Part shown: positions 1-5,418 of the stretch, piece by piece
How positions within the stretch are numbered: the stretch's first letter is position 1
Layout: each line of letters starts with the position of its first letter
Assembly: GCA_937892105.1 (NCBI GenBank)
Contig: CALAUZ010000223.1
Location: 1-12,241, forward strand
Direction of reading: 5' to 3'
DNA length: 12,241 bases
Source of the DNA: an uncultured Fretibacterium sp.
GTDB lineage: Bacteria > Synergistota > Synergistia > Synergistales > Aminobacteriaceae
Notes under the pieces: generated by a model
What the model saw: only the letters and a program-made list of their open reading frames with translations
The model's database searches: none
What the model was told of the DNA's origin: nothing
Program-made: the position numbers and the translations under genes

Positions 1-789
1 TTGTACTTGAGAAATAGAACCTTCTTGCTCGGTTACAACAAATCTTGTGCGAATGTTACGCAGGTTGCAGGCAACGCAACCCAAACGGTGAAGGAGGCCA
101 TAGAGAACATGACGGTACTCTTGACGAAGACGAGTGAAAGCGGGCAGAAACTTCAAGGGCTTGTTGAATCAGTGGACAAGATCACCGAGTTCATTGGGGT
201 AATCACATCAATAGCGGCCCAGACTAACCTATTAGCCCTCAATGCCGCGATAGAAGCCGCACGAGCTGGAGAAGCCGGAAGAGGATTTGCGGTAGTAGCT
301 GAGAGTGTGCGCAAACTTGCTGAAGAATCAGCGCGGGCCTCAGACAGTGTGAGGGAACTCATGACGGATCTGCAGGACGGAGCGCGTGATACGAAAGCGG
401 CTAGTGATGAAACTGCGATGCTGTTAGTTCAGACGGTAGAGAAGGCTAACGGAGCTAAGGACTCACTAAACGAGGCAATGACTCAGATCGACAAAGCCAA
501 CGATAGAATCCAGAACATTGCGGCTGTAGCTCAGGAGCAGGCGGCTTCAAGCCGTGAGATTGCGCAGGGAATTGATGATGTAACGAAAGCTACAACTCAG
601 ATTCTGGAGCATCTTGCGGAGATTAAGACCTCAATGGATAATACTACGGTAGTTGCGGAGCGAGCGGCCAATATCTCCAATGAACAGACGCAGCTAGCTC
701 AGGATTTGCGCGATTCCCTAGCGATGTTCAACATAGGGGAAGATCAGCCCTCAAGATCTAGACGTAAAGCCCTTCCTGCGAGAAAATAA
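1..789 (+). CDS. Methyl-accepting chemotaxis protein, C-terminal signalling part (5' partial)
   Basis: This is the cytoplasmic signalling half of a chemoreceptor, which controls the CheA kinase through CheW. Residues 71-110 form the highly conserved hairpin tip: [20 protein letters not shown] is followed by [10 protein letters not shown] and VRKLAEES. The helices on both sides are coiled coil, rich in Ala, Glu, Gln and Thr, as in methylation helices. The usual Glu of VAEEVRKLAE is Ser102 here. The frame is already open at base 1, so sensor, membrane segments and HAMP lie outside the window. The first ~17 residues (to about Cys16) do not look like an MCP helix, and the other two frames there contain stops, so a frameshift near bases 30-50 is possible. 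The C-terminus is basic ([12 protein letters not shown]) and lacks a CheR-tethering NWETF-type pentapeptide. Family assignment is secure; the ligand is unknown. Confidence 0.93.
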   Translation: MYLRNRTFLLGYNKSCANVTQVAGNATQTVKEAIENMTVLLTKTSESGQKLQGLVESVDKITEFIGVITSIAAQTNLLALNAAIEAARAGEAGRGFAVVAESVRKLAEESARASDSVRELMTDLQDGARDTKAASDETAMLLVQTVEKANGAKDSLNEAMTQIDKANDRIQNIAAVAQEQAASSREIAQGIDDVTKATTQILEHLAEIKTSMDNTTVVAERAANISNEQTQLAQDLRDSLAMFNIGEDQPSRSRRKALPARK

Positions 790-827
790 AGTTCACACGC
801 TAATGATACGTGTAGGAGGCAGATACT

Positions 828-2405
828 ATGAAAAGATTATTTTGTGCCGCGCTGATCTCCATTGTAGTGCTATGCGCTGGCTGTTGTTCCGCAGAGCTAA
901 AACCTGTCTCTATAGAGAGCGGATTAGTTCGCGGTGTTGCTGATGATGGATTGATTGTGTACAGGGGAATACCTTATGCACAGCCGCCGATTGGTGTCTT
1001 ACGCTGGAAGGCTCCCCAAAAAGCTGAAGCATGGGACGGAATCCTAGAGGCCGACAAATTTCAATGCTCATGTCCGCAAGCTCTCTCGCCTAACATTTTG
1101 AGCCTGGTCAACAATATCGGCCCTCAGTCTGAAGATTGCTTATACCTGAACATATGGACACCTGTTGAGCCTGAACACGAAGGGAATTTGCCCGTTATGG
1201 TGTGGATTCACGGGGGAGGGTTCTCTACTGGGGCAGCATTTACGGATAATTACACGGGTGAGAATATCGCGCGTAAAGGTGTAGTGCTTGTTAGCGTTGG
1301 GTACCGCCTAAATATCTTCGGGTTCCTCGCACATCCTGAGCTGTCAGAGGAAAACGAACGCGGAATATCCGGCAATTACGGGCTTCAAGATCAGATAGCT
1401 GCGCTCCAATGGGTACATGATAATATCTCAGCTTTTGGGGGCAATCCCGGCAACGTTACGATATTCGGGGAATCTGCAGGCGGTATAGCTGTAAGTATTC
1501 TATGCGCTTCACCTCAGGCTAAGGGGCTGTTCAATCGTGCAATTAGTGAAAGCGGTGGATACTTCGGGCCTGTCGAGGCAAAAAGGTTATGGGGAATTCA
1601 GGATATGAAATCTGCTGAACAGTTCGGGAAAGAGTATCTTGCAGGCAATGGGTATCCATCAATAAAGGCTCTGCGTGATGTCCCTGCTGAGGTGCTTGAA
1701 CCTCTTGGCCGTCCAACATCACCGCTAGGGCTATTCTGGCCTGTATGTGATGAATATGTTATTGCTGGAGACCCCTACGAACTCTACAAGCAGGGCAGCT
1801 ATAATGACGTTGACGTACTCATAGGCATAAATTCCAACGAGGGCGGTATATTCTTCGCTGAACCGTACACTAGGAATGAATACCTTGCATACATGGACAT
1901 CTTTGAGCCTATGAAGTCCGAAGCATTAGAGGTTTACCCCGCCGCTGACGATACGGAAGCCTTAGAATCTCGTAGGGCTGTCTTTCAGGATACCGTTTTA
2001 GGATGGCCAACGTATACATGGGCGAGATTGCAGAGTGCTGGGGGAAAATCTAAAGTGTTTATGTATTACTTCACTCAGAGTGAACCCGAACATGACTCAG
2101 GGCCTATGCTTGAAGGTGCGGCGCATTCTGACGAAATCAATTACGTATTCGGGCACGTAACGGGCGGCAACAATTTCCATTACACAGCAGAAGACGTAAA
2201 ATTTTCGCAACAGGTTATGTCTTACTGGGTCAATTTTGCACGTACTGGAGATCCTAACGGTGATGGCCTCCCGTATTGGCCGCAATATGTTAACGATAAA
2301 GACACCGTGATGTACCTGAATGGCTCTGGCTCTAAACCTGGTGAACTCCCTAACAAAGCGCGTATGACTTTCCTCACGCGATTTTTCGAGGCTGTACGAA
2401 GATAA
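828..2405 (+). CDS. Exported type-B carboxylesterase (COesterase family)
   Basis: A 525-aa serine esterase of the alpha/beta-hydrolase carboxylesterase type B family, expected to hydrolyse carboxylic esters outside the cytoplasm. Residues 1-22 are a signal peptide: KR, a hydrophobic core, then cleavage after CSA. A Cys at 19 after CAG resembles a poor lipobox, so lipoprotein processing cannot be excluded. The oxyanion-hole motif HGGG is at 128-131, the family signature EDCLYLNIW at 102-110, and the nucleophile elbow GESAGG at 214-219 (Ser216). The acid is Glu338 in NSNEGG and the base His433 in GAAHSDEI, so the triad is complete. Length is normal for the family. AGGAGG at 814-819 sits 8 bases before ATG. 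The gene lies 38 bp after the MCP stop and may be cotranscribed with it. The substrate cannot be read from the sequence. Confidence 0.95.
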   Translation: MKRLFCAALISIVVLCAGCCSAELKPVSIESGLVRGVADDGLIVYRGIPYAQPPIGVLRWKAPQKAEAWDGILEADKFQCSCPQALSPNILSLVNNIGPQSEDCLYLNIWTPVEPEHEGNLPVMVWIHGGGFSTGAAFTDNYTGENIARKGVVLVSVGYRLNIFGFLAHPELSEENERGISGNYGLQDQIAALQWVHDNISAFGGNPGNVTIFGESAGGIAVSILCASPQAKGLFNRAISESGGYFGPVEAKRLWGIQDMKSAEQFGKEYLAGNGYPSIKALRDVPAEVLEPLGRPTSPLGLFWPVCDEYVIAGDPYELYKQGSYNDVDVLIGINSNEGGIFFAEPYTRNEYLAYMDIFEPMKSEALEVYPAADDTEALESRRAVFQDTVLGWPTYTWARLQSAGGKSKVFMYYFTQSEPEHDSGPMLEGAAHSDEINYVFGHVTGGNNFHYTAEDVKFSQQVMSYWVNFARTGDPNGDGLPYWPQYVNDKDTVMYLNGSGSKPGELPNKARMTFLTRFFEAVRR

Positions 2406-2412
2406 AAGACTA

Positions 2413-2456
2413 AGGGAGCAGACACACTCACAAGTTACTGCTCCCTCGCTTTTCTT
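2413..2456 (+). terminator. Rho-independent terminator of the carboxylesterase gene
   Basis: AGGGAGCAG at 2413-2421 pairs with CTGCTCCCT at 2438-2446, a perfect 9-bp stem with a 16-base loop, followed by CGCTTTTCTT. On the minus strand the hairpin is followed by TTAGTCTTTTATC, so it may also have ended the now dead gene that converges from the right. Confidence 0.88.
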
Positions 2457-2461
2457 GAATG

Positions 2462-2763
2462 CTACCTTAAGCGAACTTTCTGCCCTTCCCTCAAGAGATC
2501 TACTCCAGCAACTACTATTGTTGCGCGGAAAACCTGCCTTAACTTTCACCCTGTGTACCTGGTTATTCTCAACGCGCCAAACGTAATTTGACTCTTCACT
2601 ATCAGTCGCCGCCTCATGCACTAGTGCTGTTGCAGGAACTATGAATGATATTTCCTTGACCCCAGACCTCCAGTTCTACAGCAACAGACATTCCAGGCAG
2701 AAGTGCTACATCTTTCTGTTGGGGCATTGTCGCAGTAATCGGGAAAGTGTTATAGAGTATCAT
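2462..2763 (-). pseudogene. Remnant of an RND-efflux periplasmic adaptor (HlyD/AcrA-type), C-terminal part
   Basis: Three minus-strand frames read in succession give one recognisable protein tail. From about 2754 the first frame reads NTFPITATMPQQKD then LLPGMSVAVELEV. After a one-base shift in the G run near 2660 the second reads VKEISFIVPATALVHE and SNYVWRVENNQVHRVKVKAG. After another shift near 2525 the third reads ATIVVAGVDLLREGQKVRLR and stops at 2462-2464. This order (PGM-x-V-x-VEL, VPxxAL, YVWxV-NxVHRxxVKxG, GVxxLxxGQKVRL) is the end of a membrane-fusion protein of tripartite RND pumps, which bridges the inner-membrane transporter and the TolC channel. The N-terminal two thirds are missing, cut at the IS junction, and no RND transporter gene follows. 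The assignment is from motif order only. Confidence 0.82.
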
Positions 2764-2777
2764 TATGAATGATAAAA

Positions 2778-3580
2778 TATAAAAAATAAAGTATAGTCAC
2801 CATACGTTAAAAGCATCAGAAATAGCTTAATCTAAGTTATTGCAAGAAAGAAGATAATCTGATACTTTTTTCTTCAGCCAATGCCAAAAATGTTCTATTG
2901 GATTTAACTCCGGTGAATATGGCGGCAGAAATATTATTGTTTTTCCGTATTCCTGCGCTATAGCGTTACGTCGGGTTTTATTACTACAACTGCACCCTCA
3001 AATTAAGGAGGGTATCAGATGCCTTTTAACTCATGCCTCAAAAAACTCGGAATGCATATTTCCCTTATATTTAAGCGGTGCTATTATCTCATGTCCGTTT
3101 TGAGCTGCTACTATGCTTACTCCTTCAAATCTATGCCCTCTTATACTGCCATAGACTAACTACCCTCTTAATGCACGTGCATACTTACGGCAAAAATATT
3201 TATCAAGTCCATTTTCATCTACATAAACTATTTTATCTTGGGGAATATTTCTAATCTTGTATAGATATTCTTTTACTTTTACTGGACTTTGTTCTTAATA
3301 ACGCGTGGTCTTTTTTTCTCGTAATCTTCAACCTTTTCAGTGCTTTACGAATTGCACCTTATGTACACTTAAAGTCAATAGCTATCTCTAGTAAATACGC
3401 ATCAGGGTCAATCTTTTTAAATGGCCGTCTGACGGGGCATTTCGTTAATGTCCCTTCTTCCCTTAACTTCTTTTACCAGGTGAGTTTGGTCTAACGTGTG
3501 ACCTTCCTTACTATATTCTAACGTACTCATTATATATTTTTCTGGATAACTCATATTTTTATTATACTTCTTTTTAAGTA
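2778..3580 (-). mobile_element. Degenerate IS630-family insertion sequence
   Basis: The element is bounded by imperfect inverted repeats. TATACTTTATTTTTTATA is read inward on the minus strand at 2795-2778, and TATACTTCTTTTTAAGTA on the plus strand at 3563-3580; 13 of 18 bases match. A broken minus-strand transposase lies between them. IS630/Tc1-type elements insert at TA, and TA dinucleotides are present at both edges, but exact ends are uncertain. The element appears to lie inside the left non-coding end of the neighbouring IS5-type element. Confidence 0.7.
2797..3554 (-). pseudogene. Broken IS630-family transposase
   Basis: The start ATG is at 3554-3552, with MSYPEKY and LEYSKEGHTLDQTH, the beginning of the helix-turn-helix domain. 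About 20 residues then seem to be missing before a frame reading KKLREEGTLTK and RRPFKKIDPDAYLLEIA. The DDE domain follows: AIRKALKRLKITRKK, then IVYVDENGLDKYF with the first catalytic Asp. After that come GSIRGHRFEGVSIVAAQNG, APLKYKGNMHSEFFEA and LPPYSPELNPIEHFWHWLKKK, the family hallmark carrying the last acidic residue. The end AISDAFNVW stops at 2797-2799. Several stops (for example after RG, EA and NNLD) and at least three frameshifts destroy it, and the second catalytic Asp segment is scrambled. No full protein can be made. Confidence 0.9.
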
Positions 3581-4361
3581 CGTTTCCTATATAAAGGAGA
3601 AAATACATGAAAGAAGATGATAGACGACAGGATATTTCAGACAGAGCTTGGAGCCTGCTTGAGCCACATCTTCCTGGCCGACGTGGTGCATGGGGGAGAG
3701 TAGCCAAAGATAACAGAAAATGATATTACGTACTGGAGTCCCATGACGAGATTTACCGCCAGATTATGGAGACTGGAAAAATACGCACCGTAGTTTCTGT
3801 CGATGGCCAGACAAGGGTGTATTGGGAAAAGTTATTTAATTTATTTGTCCAAAATCCAGATTTTGAATGGCTTATGATAGATGCTTCTTACATCAAAGTT
3901 CATCCCCATGCAGCAGGCGCAAGAGGCGGAAACCAAGATATAGGAAGAACAAAAGGGGGCTAAACACGAAGATCCACCTTGCAGTAGATTCATTTGGTAT
4001 GCCTGTTCGAGTTATTATTACAGCCGGAACTGTTGCAGACTGTTCAAAAGCTGATGAACTTATTGAAGGTTTTGACGCTGATTATCTTTTAGCAGATAGA
4101 GGGTACGACACTGAAAGAGTGATAGAACAAGCTGTTACTGCTGGAATGAAAACGGTAATCCCTCCGAAGAAGAATCGAAAAACGCAGCGAGAATATGATA
4201 ATGACATATATGAAAACCGTTATCAAGTTGAAAAAAGTTTTCTCAAGCTAAAATACTGGCGAGGAATAGCGACAAGATACGCTAAAACGACCTTATCTTA
4301 TAAAGCGTCAGTCCAAATTTGTTGTGTGTTTATGTGGCTCAATATCTTATGACGACAACAC
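3581..4361 (+). mobile_element. Degenerate IS5-family (IS427-type) insertion sequence, right part
   Basis: The right end runs from the transposase stop through GACGACAACAC to about 4361 and is followed by CTAA, which fits the YTAR target of this IS group. No matching left inverted repeat lies directly before the transposase ribosome-binding site AAAGGAG (3594-3600). A weak candidate for the left end, GTGTTATAG, is at about 2747, on the far side of the IS630 element. This would make the IS630 copy nested in the IS5-type leader: 31 bp plus 26 bp of leader, a normal distance. The nested model is inference. Confidence 0.65.
3607..4352 (+). pseudogene. Broken IS5-family (IS427 group) DDE transposase
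   Basis: The start ATG at 3607 opens with DISDRAWSLLEPHLPGRRG and KDNRK. About six codons (family FINAVLW-like stretch) are then lost. The frame holding ILRTGVP, stop, RDLPPDYGDWKNTHR has a TGA where the family has Trp. One extra T near 3821 shifts to WEKLFNLFVQNPDFEWLMIDASYIKVHPHAAGARGGNQ, which includes the first catalytic Asp. A further -1 shift at AAAAGGGGGC (3951-3960) leads into LNTKIHLAVDSFGMPV, then LLADRGYDTERV with the second Asp, IPPKKNRK, and YQVEKSFLKLKYWRGIATRYAK with the last Glu. The deletion, the stop and the +T are damage. The -1 shift may be the natural programmed one of this group. Confidence 0.9.
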
Positions 4362-4493
4362 CTAATTCATAAGCGCGGCGAATTATTCTTACTGCTTTCT
4401 GCTTTGCCTCAACGCTGTAATCCCTGCCAATAGCCATACAGCCGAGCCCTATTTCTAAAACGGTTAAATTTTTCCCTAACTTTCTTTTTTCAT
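4362..4493 (-). pseudogene. 5' fragment of an aldo/keto reductase gene, cut by the IS5-type element
   Basis: The minus strand shows AGGAGG at 4507-4502, 8 bases before an ATG at 4493-4491. One A is missing from the A run after that ATG. Past it the frame reads KRKLGKNLTVLEIGLGCMAIG and RDYSVEAKQKAVRIIRRAYELG, then runs into the IS end at about 4362. This is the N-terminus of an NADPH-dependent aldo/keto reductase: strand beta-1, GLGCM, and the helix ending RRAYELG, normally followed by the TFFDTAE strand with its catalytic Asp. All catalytic residues are gone. It is divergent from the merR-type gene, a common pairing in gut anaerobes, and was probably its regulated target. Family call is by motif; substrate unknown. 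Confidence 0.8.
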
Positions 4494-4583
4494 GCCGATT
4501 GCCTCCTGCTTCACAAACTTTTATATTTTGCCTGTAGTAACAACTTCCTGTAATATATATCTAACTGTACGAATGATGAGCGA

Positions 4584-4614
4584 ATTATATAAACCGATAG
4601 TAAATAACGTTCAA
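4584..4614 (-). promoter_or_regulatory. MerR-type promoter with a 19-bp spacer, facing the dead aldo/keto reductase
   Basis: On the minus strand TTGAAC (4614-4609) is separated by exactly 19 bases from TATAAT (4589-4584). An over-long 19-bp spacer with good -35 and -10 boxes is the hallmark of promoters that MerR-family activators untwist. It lies between the regulator start (4636) and the reductase start (4493), leaving an ~80-base leader to the latter. An imperfect AACG/CGGTT pair sits inside the spacer. MerR proteins usually repress their own gene from the same site. Confidence 0.68.
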
Positions 4615-4635
4615 ATTTTGAAGGTGAAGGATACG

Positions 4636-5052
4636 ATGATTTACACCATGTTACAGGCATGTCATGAAACTGGAATGACGTATCAAGGTCTCAAGTTCTA
4701 CTGCAACGAAGGCTTAGTCCCAAACGTAAAACGGGACGGCATTAACCGCCGTATTTTTGATGAGCGCGATATAGCATGGATAAAGAGCCTCCGACAACTC
4801 CGAAGGTGCGGAATGAGTATTGCCGAGATGAAAGAGTACATGATACTGTGTCTTGCAGGAGCGTCAAGCATTCCACAGCGAAAAACTATCCTTGCCCAAA
4901 CCAGAAAGAGGCTTCAGGATAATATTGTTGCGCTGGAGAAATCATTACAGTACATTGACGGGAAGCAGGAATTTTACGATAAAGTTCTTGCGGGTGAAAC
5001 TGAATACGTCAGCAACCTTCTGCCTTGTTCGTGCAATCTGGACAGACAGTAA
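4636..5052 (+). CDS. MerR-family transcriptional regulator
   Basis: A 138-aa DNA-binding activator/repressor. The N-terminal winged helix-turn-helix reads MLQACHETGMTYQGLKFYCNEGLVPNVKRDGINRRIFDERDIAWIKSL, with the usual Y-x-GL and R-x-F/Y-D-x-D-I pattern. It is followed by LRRCGMSIAEMKEY and a long helix (about residues 65-115, QRKTILAQTRKRLQDNIVALEKSLQYI) that forms the antiparallel dimer coil. The tail has Cys in LPCSCN but no clear metal-binding loop, so the effector is unknown and may be a small organic molecule or redox signal. The start at 4636 is preferred because the MerR fold begins there and GGTGAAGG lies 5 bases upstream. An in-frame ATG at 4492 would add 48 unrelated residues and run through the 19-bp-spacer promoter. 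It is intact although its divergent partner gene is destroyed. Confidence 0.92.
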   Translation: MIYTMLQACHETGMTYQGLKFYCNEGLVPNVKRDGINRRIFDERDIAWIKSLRQLRRCGMSIAEMKEYMILCLAGASSIPQRKTILAQTRKRLQDNIVALEKSLQYIDGKQEFYDKVLAGETEYVSNLLPCSCNLDRQ

Positions 5053-5105
5053 CTACCGCACAATTATATTTTCTCCCGTAAATATCCCGACAGGAGGAGT
5101 ATATT

Positions 5106-5249
5106 ATGAAATTCACATTGTTATTCTGCATGGTTTTAGTGCTGTGCATGTTATGCGGTACTGCTTTTGCTGACATCATGCCCGCAAAGAGCTTCACCGA
5201 ACGTCAGCCCAAAACCCACAACTCTAACGCATGGGGTCTCGTCTATTGA
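5106..5249 (+). CDS. Small exported peptide of 47 residues, unknown function
   Basis: AGGAGG at 5092-5097 lies 8 bases before ATG, an ideal ribosome-binding site. The product begins with Lys, has a hydrophobic core (LLFCMVLVLCMLCG) and a signal-peptidase site after AFA (residue 22). That would release a 25-residue peptide, DIMPAKSFTERQPKTHNSN plus AWGLVY. It starts 53 bp after the merR-type stop and is followed by a terminator at 5321, so it may share a transcript with the regulator. I recognise no family. It may be a real secreted peptide or the surviving start of a longer periplasmic protein. Support comes from start signal and signal peptide only. Confidence 0.6.
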   Translation: MKFTLLFCMVLVLCMLCGTAFADIMPAKSFTERQPKTHNSNAWGLVY

Positions 5250-5261
5250 TACGCAATCAAC

Positions 5262-5291
5262 TTGACATCATATCATGTCATGCCATATATA
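5262..5291 (+). promoter_or_regulatory. Candidate sigma-70 promoter overlapped by a palindromic operator
   Basis: TTGACA at 5262-5267 is followed after 18 bases by TATATA at 5286-5291. TGACATcATATcATGTCA at 5263-5280 is an almost perfect 18-base palindrome (16 of 18 bases symmetric) covering the -35 box and spacer, the position expected for a repressor operator. Transcription from here would start near 5298 and meet the terminator at 5321-5356, giving an RNA of about 60 bases, or read through into the kinase gene. The regulator is unknown. Confidence 0.5.
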
Positions 5292-5320
5292 AACTTCTTC
5301 AACATACACAAAAAAATTTC

Positions 5321-5356
5321 ACGGATATCCAAAGTTAAAGGGTGTCCGTTTTTTTT
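5321..5356 (+). terminator. Strong Rho-independent terminator before the kinase operon
   Basis: ACGGATATCC at 5321-5330 pairs with GGGTGTCCGT at 5340-5349, 10 pairs including two G-T wobbles, with a 9-base loop. It is followed directly by a run of eight T (5349-5356). It ends transcription coming from merR and the small peptide gene, or from the promoter at 5262. Confidence 0.88.
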
Positions 5357-5367
5357 GCACTAAGTAA

Positions 5368-5405
5368 TATAATGTTATCGTATCTCGCAAAATTATCATA
5401 AGGAG
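5368..5405 (+). promoter_or_regulatory. Candidate -10 box and ribosome-binding site of the hybrid kinase gene
   Basis: A perfect TATAAT is at 5368-5373, but the matching -35 position falls in the terminator and is poor (TCCGTT). AAGGAG at 5400-5405 is the only ribosome-binding site, and it stands 13 bases before the ATG at 5419, longer than usual, with an A/T-rich gap. Translation of the kinase may therefore be weak. Confidence 0.45.
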
Positions 5406-5418
5406 TTAAAAAAATTTT

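Noticed and set aside
2097..2621. A 174-codon minus-strand open frame crossing the esterase 3' end and its terminator
   Set aside because: Only its first ~45 codons match a protein, the RND adaptor tail. The rest is antisense to the esterase and comes from a frameshift in the dead gene.
4492..4635. A 48-residue N-terminal extension of the MerR-type protein
   Set aside because: It would overlap the MerR-type promoter and the start of the divergent reductase, has no good ribosome-binding site, and the MerR fold begins at 4636.
4853..5173. A 106-codon plus-strand frame across the merR end and the small peptide gene
   Set aside because: It lies out of frame inside merR, has no ribosome-binding site, and matches nothing; the 47-codon gene in the other frame has all expected signals.
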